From: Falsiroseomonas sp050563535
GTDB lineage: Bacteria > Pseudomonadota > Alphaproteobacteria > Acetobacterales > Acetobacteraceae
DNA: 64,000 nucleotides
Assembly (NCBI RefSeq): GCF_050563535.1
Contig: NZ_JBNXUO010000027.1
Location: 6,131-70,130 of the forward strand
Direction of reading: 5' to 3'
Shown: in pieces, positions 8,913 through 16,838 of the stretch
Layout of the letters: the number at the start of each line of letters is the position of its first letter
Position numbering within the stretch: position 1 is the stretch's first letter
Position numbers and translations under genes: made by a program
The notes under the pieces: model-generated
What the model was told of the DNA's origin: nothing
The model's input: the letters and a program-made list of their open reading frames with translations, nothing else
Database searches by the model: none

Positions 8913-9695
8913 TCAGCCGGCCAGCAGCTTTGATGCCTCCGCCAGCAGCGCGGGATCGCCCGCAGCCAGCACGGTCCCGTCGCCATCGAGGCGCAGCGGC
9001 CGCCCGGCCCAGTCCGTGCAGCGGCCGCCCGCGCCCTCGATCACCGGGACGAGGGCGGCCCAGTCCCAGGGCTTCATGGTGGCATCCACCACCAGGTCCA
9101 CCAGGCCGAGCGCGAGGAGGCCATAGGCGTAGCAGTCGCCGCCCCAGGTGGTGCGGCGCGCGGCGGCCTTCACGGCGGCGAAGCGCGGCGCGGTCGCGGC
9201 ATCGAACATGTCGGGGGAGGTGCAGGAGAGTTCCGCCTCCTCCAGCCGCGGGCAGGGCCGGCAGCGCGGCACCCCGCCCATGGCGGAGCGGAAGCGGGTG
9301 GGCTGGCCGGCAAGCCCGGTCCAGCGTTCGCCGGTAGCAGGCTGGTCGATGAGGCCGAGAACCGGCACGCCGCGGTGCAGCAGGCCGATCAACGTGCCGA
9401 ACAGGGGGCGGCCGGTGACGAAGGCGCGGGTGCCGTCGATCGGGTCCAGCACCCAGACCCAGTCCGCACCGGGGTTGCTGTCGCCGTATTCCTCCCCGAT
9501 CACGCCGTGGTCGGGGTGGCGGTCCGCGATCAGCGCGCGGATGGCGCGTTCGGCGGCGCGGTCCGCTTCGGTGACGGGGGAGGCATCGCCCTTCGCCTCC
9601 ACCAGCAGGGCGGAGCGGAACAGCGGGCGGATGACCGCGCCCGCGGCCTCGGCGGCTGCTTCGGCGGTGGCAAGGAAATCGGCGGGCTCAGGCAT
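8913..9695 (-). CDS. Inositol-monophosphatase-family phosphatase, HisN-type
   Basis: A Mg2+-dependent phosphatase of 260 aa. Metal-binding motifs of the family are visible: GEEYG, the signature WVLDPIDGTRAF, and the distal KPWDWAALVPVIEGAGG. The wording of the signature and the short length fit the histidinol-phosphatase (HisN) branch better than classical SuhB, so it may dephosphorylate histidinol phosphate. No other dedicated his gene is in the window; hisC at 12.5-13.6 kb is in an aromatic context. The ATG at 9695, with AAGGGGG upstream, is preferred; a GTG one codon earlier (9698) is possible. Confidence 0.85.
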   Translation of the reverse strand: MPEPADFLATAEAAAEAAGAVIRPLFRSALLVEAKGDASPVTEADRAAERAIRALIADRHPDHGVIGEEYGDSNPGADWVWVLDPIDGTRAFVTGRPLFGTLIGLLHRGVPVLGLIDQPATGERWTGLAGQPTRFRSAMGGVPRCRPCPRLEEAELSCTSPDMFDAATAPRFAAVKAAARRTTWGGDCYAYGLLALGLVDLVVDATMKPWDWAALVPVIEGAGGRCTDWAGRPLRLDGDGTVLAAGDPALLAEASKLLAG

Positions 9696-9804
9696 CACGC
9701 CCCCTTCGGAAGGCGCAGCCCGGCAGCGTGTCCCGCCCCTGCCGCCCGGTTCCCCGCCGCGGCAGGATGCACCATCGGGCCGGGGCGGGCGCGCGGGCGG
9801 CGGA

Positions 9805-10341
9805 TCAGGGCAGCGGCTTCGGGCTGGTGTCGAGGCTGCGCAGGAAGGCGATCAGGTCGGCGCGCTGGCCGGCATTGTTCAGCCCCGCGAAGGCCATGCG
9901 GGTGCCGGGCATGGCCGTGGCCGGGCGCGCGATGAAGGCGTTCAGCGCCTCGTAGTCCCAGGGCTTGTCGGCCAGGGCGCGGTTCGCGGCGGAGTAGTTG
10001 AAGCCCGCCACGCGCGCATGCGGCGCGCCGACGATGCCCCACAGGTTCGGGCCCACGCCGTTCGGCCCGCCCTGCGCGAAGTTGTGGCAGGACGCGCAGA
10101 GCCGGCCGGCGATGGCGCGGCCGTTGTCGGCATTGGCGGCGGCCAGCAGCGGCGCGATCGGCTCGAGCGCCGGGGCGGCCGGGGCGGCGGCGGCGGCCTG
10201 CTGCGGCGCCTCGCCGATCTGGATCGCGCTCTGGCTCAGGGGCTTCGGGTGGACGATGGCATCCGCCACCAGCCCGGCCGCCATGAAGGCGATGCCCGCG
10301 ACGAGCGGGGCCGCGACGAACTTGTTGAATTCCAGACTCAT
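9805..10341 (-). CDS. Membrane-anchored class I cytochrome c (CycM-like)
   Basis: A single-haem c-type cytochrome of 178 aa held to the inner membrane by an uncleaved N-terminal helix (residues about 9-30, VAAPLVAGIAFMAAGLVADAI). An Ala/Pro-rich linker follows, then the haem domain with CASCH and the likely distal Met in GTRMAFAGL. Such proteins carry electrons between the bc1 complex and terminal oxidases, which is the inferred role. It is transcribed away from pheA across a 195-bp shared upstream region. Confidence 0.9.
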   Translation of the reverse strand: MSLEFNKFVAAPLVAGIAFMAAGLVADAIVHPKPLSQSAIQIGEAPQQAAAAAPAAPALEPIAPLLAAANADNGRAIAGRLCASCHNFAQGGPNGVGPNLWGIVGAPHARVAGFNYSAANRALADKPWDYEALNAFIARPATAMPGTRMAFAGLNNAGQRADLIAFLRSLDTSPKPLP

Positions 10342-10536
10342 CCCGGAATGCACCCTTCCCGAGCCATGATGCCGCCCCTTCGCGCGGACGCGCACCGCCG
10401 CGACCAGGGCAAGGGCGGCGCCAGGCTTGCGCCCGCGCCGCCCTGCCGTAAAACCGGCCGGAACATAGAGGCGGGCGCCGGGCTCGACAACCCGCCGCGC
10501 CCTGCCTTCCGCCCGACACGCACCCAGGATGCCGCG

Positions 10537-11436
10537 ATGAACACGCCCGCCCCGACGCCGCGCCCGGACCAGACCGCGACGGGGGCGGCCGGGACCATCG
10601 CCTTCCAGGGCCTGCCCGGCGCCTATTCCGACCTGTCCTGCCGCCACGCCTATCCCGGCTGGGCGACCCTGCCCTGCCCGAGCTTCGAGGCGGCGATGAC
10701 CGCCGTGCGCGAAGGCCGCGCGGGCCTGGCCATGCTGCCCTGCGAGAATTCGCTGGCCGGCCGCGTGCCCGACATCCACCGCCTGCTGCCGGATTCCGGC
10801 CTGCATGTGGTGGGCGAGCATTTCGAGCGGGTGGAGCACTGCCTGCTGGCGCCGAAGGGCGCGACGCTGGCCACGATCCGGCGCGCCCACAGCCATCCCG
10901 TCGCGCTCGGCCAGGTGCTGCGGCTGCTGCGGGAGATGGACCTGGCCGCGGTGATCGAGGCCGACACCGCCGGCGCCGCCGCCCTGATCGCCGAGCGCGG
11001 CGGGGTGGAGGACGCGGCCATCGCGAGCGAACTGGCGGCCGAGATCTACGGGCTCGACGTGCTGAAGCGGAACGTGGAGGACGAGAGCCACAACACCACC
11101 CGCTTCTACGTCATGTCGCGCACCCCCCTGGCCGGGCCGTTCGGGGCGGGCGAATGGGTGACCAGCTTCGTCTTCCGCGTCCGCAACATCCCCGCCGCGC
11201 TCTACAAGGCGCTGGGCGGCTTCGCGACCAACGGCGTGAACATGACCAAGCTCGAGAGCTACATGGTCGGCGGGTCCTTCAGCGCGACGCAGTTCCTGGC
11301 CGATGTGGACGGCCACCCGGACGACCCGGCGCTTCGCCGCGCGCTGGAGGAACTGGCCTTCTTCAGCAGCGAGCTGAAGGTGCTGGGTACCTACCGCGCG
11401 CATCCCTACCGGCTGGCGCAGCGCGAGGGGAACTGA
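10537..11436 (+). CDS. pheA: Prephenate dehydratase
   Basis: Converts prephenate to phenylpyruvate for phenylalanine synthesis; 299 aa with no chorismate mutase domain. The catalytic domain begins IAFQGLPGAYSD and contains the TRF motif (NTTRFYVM), whose Thr is essential in the family. The C-terminal ACT domain (about residue 205 on) contains TKLESYMVGGSFSATQF, the allosteric Phe-binding region. The ATG at 10537 is the first in-frame start near the conserved region. The tyrosine-branch genes lie convergently just downstream, and the separate chorismate mutase is encoded at 13.6-14.4 kb. Confidence 0.94.
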   Translation: MNTPAPTPRPDQTATGAAGTIAFQGLPGAYSDLSCRHAYPGWATLPCPSFEAAMTAVREGRAGLAMLPCENSLAGRVPDIHRLLPDSGLHVVGEHFERVEHCLLAPKGATLATIRRAHSHPVALGQVLRLLREMDLAAVIEADTAGAAALIAERGGVEDAAIASELAAEIYGLDVLKRNVEDESHNTTRFYVMSRTPLAGPFGAGEWVTSFVFRVRNIPAALYKALGGFATNGVNMTKLESYMVGGSFSATQFLADVDGHPDDPALRRALEELAFFSSELKVLGTYRAHPYRLAQREGN

Positions 11437-11483
11437 GGGAGGCTGGGCCGCCCCGCCGCCTGCGGCAGGCGGGTGCTGTCATG

Positions 11484-11587
11484 CCGGCCGGCGTTGAAGG
11501 TGATCCGATGGCGGCGGGCGAAGCCCGCCGAGCCGCATCTGCGGCGAAGCCAGGGGACGCGGATGCGGCCCGCCCGGCGTCTGAGGG
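11484..11587 (-). repeat. Intergenic repeat family, copy 1
   Basis: Lies between pheA and tyrA. Read on the minus strand it begins CCCTCAGACGCCGGGCGG and ends in a hairpin containing CGGCGGGCTTCGCCCGCCG. Its last 50 bp (11484-11533) match 54142-54191 at 48 of 50 positions by eye. Related copies lie at 25.9 and 28.1 kb. No ORF is supported. Confidence 0.7.
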
Positions 11588-11613
11588 GGCGTGAATGTGT
11601 CAGCATTCACGCC
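11588..11613. terminator. Hairpin between convergent pheA and tyrA
   Basis: A perfect 10-bp inverted repeat (11588-11597 with 11604-11613, loop 6 nt) lies 8 bp beyond the tyrA stop. There is no T-run; it is likely a terminator or 3-prime stabilising stem for tyrA, and it directly adjoins the end of the repeat copy. Confidence 0.55.
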
Positions 11614-11621
11614 GGTCAGTA

Positions 11622-12533
11622 TCAGGCCTGCTTCCGCTCGATCAGGCCCTTGCGGATCTTCCGCCCGCGCTGGATGCGGTCCTCGATGAAGCCCGCCTCG
11701 CCCCAGCGCACGGCGCGGCCCAGCGCGTGCGCGTCCTCCACGAAGCGGCCCAGCATCTCCAGCAGGGCTTCGCGGTTGTTCAGGAAGACGTCGCGCCACA
11801 TGGTCGGGTCGCTCGCCGCGATGCGGGTGAAGTCGCGGAAGCCGGAGGCGGCGAATTTCAGCACCGCCTCCTTCGTCTCCTCCGCCAGGTCGTCGGCGGT
11901 GGAGCAGATGGTGAAGGCGATCAGGTGCGGCAGGTGGCTGACGATGGCCACCACCTTGTCATGCGTCGCGGGGTCCAGCGTCTCGATCATGCTGCCGCAG
12001 CGGCGCCACAGCTCCGCCACCTTCTCCACCGCCGCCGGGTCGCTGTCCGGCAGGGGCGTCAGGATGGTGTAGCGGCCGCGGAACAGCTCGGCGAAGCCGG
12101 CATCGGGGCCGGAATACTCGGTGCCCGCCATCGGATGCGCCGGCACCAGGTGCACGCCTTCCGGCATCAGCGGGCCGAGGTCGCGCACCACGCTGCCCTT
12201 GGTGGAGCCGACATCGGTGACGATCGCGCCCCGCTTCAGGTGCGGCGCGACCGTCCGCATCACCTCGGCATAGGCGCCGACGGGGACGCAGAAGACCACA
12301 CAATCCGCGCCTTCCACCGCTTTCGCCGCGTCCGGCTCCACCACGTCGGCGATGCCGAGTTCGCGCACGCGCTCCAGCGTCCGCGGCGTCTTGGCATGCG
12401 CCACCACGGTGCGGGCGAGGTCGCCGCGTTCCTTCGCGACACGCGCGATGGAGGAGCCGATCAGCCCGGTGCCGAGCAGGCAGAGCCGGTCGAACAGCGG
12501 CCCGCCGCCCGGGGCGGGGGGGTCAGCCGGCAC
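11622..12533 (-). CDS. tyrA: Prephenate/arogenate dehydrogenase
   Basis: Oxidative decarboxylation of prephenate (or arogenate) towards tyrosine; 303 aa. The NAD(P) site GTGLIGSSIA is near the N-terminus; VTDVGSTKG and PAHPMAGTEYSG are the conserved substrate-site motifs, with the catalytic His in the latter. The GTG at 12533 overlaps the end of the aminotransferase gene by 11 bp, indicating coupling. It is the third gene of the chorismate mutase-hisC-tyrA set. Prephenate versus arogenate specificity is not visible. Confidence 0.93.
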   Translation of the reverse strand: MPADPPAPGGGPLFDRLCLLGTGLIGSSIARVAKERGDLARTVVAHAKTPRTLERVRELGIADVVEPDAAKAVEGADCVVFCVPVGAYAEVMRTVAPHLKRGAIVTDVGSTKGSVVRDLGPLMPEGVHLVPAHPMAGTEYSGPDAGFAELFRGRYTILTPLPDSDPAAVEKVAELWRRCGSMIETLDPATHDKVVAIVSHLPHLIAFTICSTADDLAEETKEAVLKFAASGFRDFTRIAASDPTMWRDVFLNNREALLEMLGRFVEDAHALGRAVRWGEAGFIEDRIQRGRKIRKGLIERKQA

Positions 12534-13608
12534 GCGCGAAATCCGTCAGCGCCTCGATCACCAGCCCCACCTCCTCGGCCGTGCCGATGGTCACCCGCAG
12601 CGCCTGCGGCAGGCCGTAGCCGCCCATGGCGCGCACGATCAGCCCGCGCCCGCGCAGATGCGCATCCGCCGCCTTCGCGCGGTCCGCGCCGCCGAAATCC
12701 ACCAGCGAGAAGTTGCCCTCGCTCGGCCAGACCTTGAGGCCGAGCGCCGCGAGCGCCGCCTCGAGGCGGCCGCGCTGCTCGGTGTTGTGGGCGACCGACC
12801 GCTCCACCCAGCCCGGCTCGGCCAGCGCCGCGATGCCGGCGGCCATGGCGGCGGCGTTCACGTTGAAGGGCCCGCGCACGCGGCCGAGGATGTCGACGAT
12901 GGCGGGCGGCGCGTAGCACCAGCCCAGCCGCATCCCCCCCATGCCGAAGATCTTGGAGAAGGTGCGGCACATAACGGTGTTGGACCCCGCATCCACCAGC
13001 TTCTGGCCAGGGTCGTAGTCGGGCCGCGTGACGTATTCGGCATAGGCGGAGTCGAGCACCAGCAGCACGTCCTCGCGCAGGCCGTGGCGCAGGCGCACCA
13101 CCTCGGACTGCGGCAGGATGGAGCCGGTGGGGTTGTTCGGGTTGGCCAGGAACAGCATCCGCGTGCGCGGCCCGACCGCGGCGAGCAGGCCGTCCACATC
13201 CGCCGTCAGGTCGCGTTCCGGCACCTTGATGACGCGGCAGCCGGCCCAGCGGCCGGTGATGTCGTACATCATGAAGCCATGGGCGGACATCACCAGCTCC
13301 GTCCCCTCCCCGCCATAGGCGAGGATGAGCATGGAGAGCAGTTCGTCCGAGCCGTTGCCGCAGACGATCCGCGCGGGGTCGAGCCCGAAGCGCGCGCCGA
13401 TCGCCTCCCGCAGTGCCGTCGCGCCGCCATCGGGGTAGCGGTGCGCCTCCCTCGCCATCCCTGCGATCGCCGCGACGGCGCCGGGCGGCGGGCCGAAGGC
13501 GCCCTCGTTGGAGGAGAGCTTGATGATGCGGTTGACGCCCGGGACCTTGGATTCCCCCCCGACATAGGGCTCGACCGACAGGATGGACGGGCGCGGCATG
13601 ACGCTCAT
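12523..13608 (-). CDS. hisC: HisC-type PLP aminotransferase
   Basis: A class-I/II PLP aminotransferase of 361 aa. The PLP lysine lies in RTFSKIFGMGGMRLGW, and ANPNNPTG and the Asp/Tyr pair in LDSAYAEY are present. By sequence it belongs to the histidinol-phosphate aminotransferase group, but it sits between chorismate mutase and tyrA. In many alphaproteobacteria such HisC proteins also transaminate prephenate or aromatic keto acids, and that is the more likely role here. ATG at 13608 (MSVMPRPS); a second Met three codons on is an alternative. It starts 13 bp after the chorismate mutase stop. Confidence 0.92.
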   Translation of the reverse strand: MSVMPRPSILSVEPYVGGESKVPGVNRIIKLSSNEGAFGPPPGAVAAIAGMAREAHRYPDGGATALREAIGARFGLDPARIVCGNGSDELLSMLILAYGGEGTELVMSAHGFMMYDITGRWAGCRVIKVPERDLTADVDGLLAAVGPRTRMLFLANPNNPTGSILPQSEVVRLRHGLREDVLLVLDSAYAEYVTRPDYDPGQKLVDAGSNTVMCRTFSKIFGMGGMRLGWCYAPPAIVDILGRVRGPFNVNAAAMAAGIAALAEPGWVERSVAHNTEQRGRLEAALAALGLKVWPSEGNFSLVDFGGADRAKAADAHLRGRGLIVRAMGGYGLPQALRVTIGTAEEVGLVIEALTDFARAG

Positions 13609-13621
13609 GGCGGTGATCCGG

Positions 13622-14365
13622 TCAGGAGGGGAGGGGGACGGCATAGGCGCCGAGCACGGCCGCGCCGGCGGGAAGGCGCGGGTCGCCCGCAGGCAGGAAG
13701 CCGTCGATCTCGGCCAGCGCCAGGTCGCCGTCGCGGGTGAGGGAGGTGGCATGGAGGCCCGCCGCCCGCAGCGCGGCCTCGGCGCCGGCTTCCGGCAGGC
13801 GGACCAGCGTGCGGTCCTCGCCCGAAGGGTCGGGCGCGGCGGGGGAGAGGAGGAAGACCGGCGCGGCGGCCGGGCCGAAGAAGGGCAGCCGGGCGGTGAC
13901 ATGCAGGCGGTTGGGATCGAGCGTCCGCCACCATCGCCCCATCGGCAGGGCGGCGAGCGCGGCGGCCCCGGCCCCGGCCGCCGCGATGGCCGCGGCCGCG
14001 TCCTCCAGGCGGCTGATCGGGGCGGCAAGGCCGGCATGGGCGCGCAGCACCTCCATCCCCGCCTCGTCCAGGCAGGCGGCGAAGGGCAGGGGGGCCTGCA
14101 TCGTGGTGGTGGCGGCCAGCAATTCGCGCCAGATCCGCACCAGCGCCGCCCGCGGCAGCGCCCCCCCGTGGCGGCCGAGCAGGCGGCGGAGGATGGCGGC
14201 TTCCCGCCCGGGGCGCAGCGCCGGGCCCGCGCCCTTGGCGCGGCTCGCGGCCAGGCGCGCCACCACGGCGGCGCGGCGCATCAGCAGGTCGTGCAGCGCG
14301 TCGTCCAGCGCGTCGATCTCGGCGCGCAGCGCGGCGATGTCGGAAGGCGGCTGGGTGTCGGGCAT
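13622..14365 (-). CDS. Chorismate mutase (AroQ) with long C-terminal domain
   Basis: Residues about 8-90 are an AroQ-type helical chorismate mutase: LRAEIDALDDALHDLLMRRA, then an Arg/Lys pair region and RIWRELLAA. A further 150 residues (FAACLDEAG to the end) follow, with WWRTL, ARLPFF and PDPSGEDRTLV. I recall this extension in other alphaproteobacterial chorismate mutases, but its role is unclear to me; it may be a degenerate regulatory or dehydratase-like domain. The enzyme would feed prephenate to PheA and to the HisC/TyrA branch. ATG at 14365 is chosen; a start nine codons upstream (14392) is possible. Confidence 0.85.
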   Translation of the reverse strand: MPDTQPPSDIAALRAEIDALDDALHDLLMRRAAVVARLAASRAKGAGPALRPGREAAILRRLLGRHGGALPRAALVRIWRELLAATTTMQAPLPFAACLDEAGMEVLRAHAGLAAPISRLEDAAAAIAAAGAGAAALAALPMGRWWRTLDPNRLHVTARLPFFGPAAAPVFLLSPAAPDPSGEDRTLVRLPEAGAEAALRAAGLHATSLTRDGDLALAEIDGFLPAGDPRLPAGAAVLGAYAVPLPS

Positions 14366-14515
14366 GGGGCTCACGTTTCCAGGCCCGTGCATAGACGCGG
14401 CGGCGCGCGGCGTGAAGGCGGCCCCCTCACGGGCGCGGGATGCGCCACACGCAACGGTTGCCGGCCGGGCCGCCCGCGCCTATTGCTGCCGCCCCCGTTG
14501 ACGCCCCCGGACCCG

Positions 14516-15670
14516 ATGACCGAGGCCCTTGCCCCCTTCCAGCGCCTGGACCACCAGCGCGTCGTCTTCGCCGACGGCCTGGCGCTGGATTGCGGCGCCG
14601 TGGTCGCGCCGCTCGCGGTCGCCTACCGCACCTACGGCACGCTGAACGCGGCGCGCAGCAACGCGGTGCTGATCTGCCACGCGCTGACCGGCGACCAGTA
14701 CGTGGCGGAGCCGCACCCGCTGACCGGCAAGCCCGGCTGGTGGGAGACGCTGGTCGGGCCCGGCCGGCCGGTCGACACCGACCGCTACTTCGTCGTCTGC
14801 GCCAATGTGCTCGGCGGCTGCATGGGAAGCTCCGGCCCGCCCGAGGAGATGACGGATGCCGAAGGGCGGCCGACGGGGCGGCCCTGGGGCACCGATTTCC
14901 CGTCCGTCACCATCCGCGACATGGTCCGCGCCCAGAAGCGCCTGGTGGACCACCTGGGCATCCCGCGCCTGCTGGCGGTGGTCGGCGGGTCGATGGGCGG
15001 GATGCAGGTGCTGGAATGGGCCGCGACCTACCCGGAGATGGTGGTCGCCGCGGCGCCGATCGCGACCGCCACCTACCACTCCGCCCAGAACATCGCCTTC
15101 CACGAGGTCGGCCGCGCGGCCATCCACGGCGACCCCGACTGGAAGGGCGGCCGCTACTGGGAGGACGGACGCATCCCCGCCAAGGGCCTGTCGGTGGCGC
15201 GGATGGTGGCGCACATCACCTACCTGTCGGAAGCCGCGCTGGGGCGGAAGTTCGGCCGGCGGCTGCGCGGCGCCACGGCGCTGACCTTCCTCGAGGACGT
15301 GTTCGAGGTGGAGAGCTACCTGCGCCACCAGGGCAGCACCTTCGTCCGCCGCTTCGACGCCAACAGCTACCTGACCATCACGCGGGCGATGGACTTCTTC
15401 GACCTGGCGGCGGAGCACGGCGGGGACGTGGCCGCCGCCTTCCGCGGCACCGGCACGCGCTTCCTCGTCGCCTCCTTCAGCAGCGACTGGCTGTTCCCGA
15501 CGGAGGAGAGCCGGAGCCTGGTGCGCGCGCTGAACGCGGCCGCCGCCAACGTGTCCTTCGTGGAGATCGCGACCGACAAGGGTCACGACGCCTTCCTGCT
15601 GGACGAGCCGGTGTTCCACCGCGCGCTCGGCGGCTTCCTGCGCGGCGCGGCGGAACGGGTGGGGGTGTGA
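14516..15670 (+). CDS. metX: Homoserine O-acetyltransferase
   Basis: Acylates homoserine in methionine synthesis; 384 aa of the alpha/beta-hydrolase fold. The nucleophile Ser is in VGGSMGGMQ, the Asp in FSSDWLFP and the His in DKGHDAF, forming the triad. The oxyanion/substrate region CANVLGGCMGSSGP is intact. The ATG at 14516 begins the family-typical N-terminus. It is divergent from the chorismate mutase gene across about 150 bp and translationally coupled to metW. No SAM riboswitch could be recognised in the upstream region by eye. Acetyl versus succinyl donor choice cannot be settled from sequence alone. Confidence 0.94.
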   Translation: MTEALAPFQRLDHQRVVFADGLALDCGAVVAPLAVAYRTYGTLNAARSNAVLICHALTGDQYVAEPHPLTGKPGWWETLVGPGRPVDTDRYFVVCANVLGGCMGSSGPPEEMTDAEGRPTGRPWGTDFPSVTIRDMVRAQKRLVDHLGIPRLLAVVGGSMGGMQVLEWAATYPEMVVAAAPIATATYHSAQNIAFHEVGRAAIHGDPDWKGGRYWEDGRIPAKGLSVARMVAHITYLSEAALGRKFGRRLRGATALTFLEDVFEVESYLRHQGSTFVRRFDANSYLTITRAMDFFDLAAEHGGDVAAAFRGTGTRFLVASFSSDWLFPTEESRSLVRALNAAAANVSFVEIATDKGHDAFLLDEPVFHRALGGFLRGAAERVGV

Positions 15671-16311
15671 TGCCGGACGCGCCGCAGGAGATCCGCTTCG
15701 TCGCGAAGAACATGCGCCTCGACCTCCGCCTGATCGCGGGGATGATCGAGCCGGGGGCGCGCGTGCTCGACATCGGCTGCGGCGACGGCGCGCTGATCGA
15801 CCACCTGACGCGCCAGAAGCGGGCCGATGCGCGGGGGATCGAGATCGACATGGCGGAGGCGACGGAAGCGGTGGCCGCCGGCCTGCCGGTGATCCACGGC
15901 GACGCCGACACCGACCTCGCCTTCTACCCCGACGGCGCCTTCGACTACGTGGTGCTGAGCCGCACGCTGCAGGCGGTGGAGAAGCCGCGCGAGGTGTTGC
16001 GCCAGATGACGCGGATCGGCCGGCACGCCATCGTCAGCTTCCCGAATTTCGGCCACTGGCAGCTGCGCTGGAAGCTGCTGACCACCGGGCGGATGCCGGA
16101 CAACGAGACCTGGGACCGGAAGTGGTACGAGACGCCCAACATCCACCCCTGCACGATCCGCGACTTCTTCGACCTCTGCGCGCTCGAAGGCTATGTCGTG
16201 GACCGCTGGCTGGCGGTGGACGAACAGGGGCTGCGCTCGCCCTGGAAGCGTTCGCCCTGGCTGGCCAACCTGTTCGGCGAACAGGCGCTGTTCCTGCTGC
16301 GGCGGCGGTAG
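15670..16311 (+). CDS. metW: Methionine biosynthesis protein MetW
   Basis: A methyltransferase-fold protein of 213 aa. The SAM-binding motif VLDIGCGDGAL and the family region PNFGHWQLRWKLL plus WYETPNIHPCTI are typical of MetW. The ATG at 15670 shares a base with the metX stop (TGATG). MetW is known to accompany MetX and to be needed for full homoserine acetyltransferase activity in several proteobacteria, probably through complex formation; that role is assumed here. Confidence 0.93.
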   Translation: MPDAPQEIRFVAKNMRLDLRLIAGMIEPGARVLDIGCGDGALIDHLTRQKRADARGIEIDMAEATEAVAAGLPVIHGDADTDLAFYPDGAFDYVVLSRTLQAVEKPREVLRQMTRIGRHAIVSFPNFGHWQLRWKLLTTGRMPDNETWDRKWYETPNIHPCTIRDFFDLCALEGYVVDRWLAVDEQGLRSPWKRSPWLANLFGEQALFLLRRR

Positions 16312-16315
16312 CGGC

Positions 16316-16462
16316 GCCGGGTCGTCGCCGGTCGCGGTGCCGGGTCGTCGCCGGTCGCGGTGCCGGGTCGTCGCCGGTCGCGGTGCCGGGTCGTCGCCGG
16401 TCGCGGCGCCGGGTCGTCGCCGGTCGCGGCGCCGGGTCGTCGCCGGTCGCGGCGCCGGGTCA
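16316..16462. repeat. 23-bp tandem repeat array
   Basis: Six complete head-to-tail copies of a 23-bp unit starting GCCGGGTCGTCGCCGGTCGC (16316-16453), then a 9-bp partial copy. The only variation is the last base: T in the first three copies, C in the last three. It begins 4 bp after the metW stop, and the partial copy supplies the TGA stop of the small minus-strand ORF. There are no spacers, so it is not a CRISPR array. Confidence 0.9.
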
Positions 16463-16684
16463 GTGCAGCGCCGCGCCCGCCAGCGTGCGGCGCTGCGCCA
16501 GGGCGGGCACCAGGGCGGCGGCGATGGCGGCGTGCTTCGCCGCGGCCTCCGCGCCCAGGCGTCGGCACTCGGCCTCGACATAGGCCAGCATCATCACCAG
16601 CGCGGCGTGATCGGACGACTCGGTCTCGGGCATCGACGACATGGTGTGATCCATAGTGCTGGGGGGCAGAGAACGGCTGGGCAT
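16460..16684 (-). CDS. Small hypothetical protein
   Basis: A possible 74-aa soluble protein (ATG at 16684; alternative Mets at residues 11, 15 and 18). The C-terminal 45 residues look helical and Ala-rich (ALVMMLAYVEAECRRLGAEA). I do not recognise a family. Its stop codon is formed by the partial unit of the adjacent 23-bp array. The rest of the 16.3-16.8 kb gap has no other credible gene. Confidence 0.45.
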   Translation of the reverse strand: MPSRSLPPSTMDHTMSSMPETESSDHAALVMMLAYVEAECRRLGAEAAAKHAAIAAALVPALAQRRTLAGAALH

Positions 16685-16716
16685 GTCGAGCGTGACTCTG
16701 CATGTCGGTCACGGGG

Positions 16717-16760
16717 TTGTGAAGACTGAATATAATAAGATGATATTCAATTCTTGGTTG
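16717..16760. promoter_or_regulatory. AT-rich segment with TATAAT, upstream of a Bug gene
   Basis: A short AT-rich island in otherwise very GC-rich DNA, containing a perfect TATAAT at 16731-16736 on the plus strand. No convincing -35 element at the right spacing was found. It lies about 100 bp before the Bug-family gene at 16839 and could hold its promoter, or one for the small minus-strand ORF. Confidence 0.35.
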
Positions 16761-16838
16761 AGAATCGGCCGCCGCCACTCCCCCCGTTGTCCCGCCCCGC
16801 CCCCGCCGCGCATCATGCGGCACCTGGGAGACGACACG

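Noticed and set aside
12523..13608. HisC and the HisN-like gene as part of a histidine operon
   Set aside because: They are about 3 kb apart in separate transcripts, with no hisG/D/B/F/A nearby; hisC is embedded among aromatic genes.
14393..14515. SAM riboswitch before metX
   Set aside because: No recognisable conserved SAM-aptamer core was found by eye; a covariance-model search would decide.
16316..16462. CRISPR-like regular repeat
   Set aside because: Units of 23 bp are directly adjacent with no spacers, and there are no cas genes; it is a simple tandem repeat.
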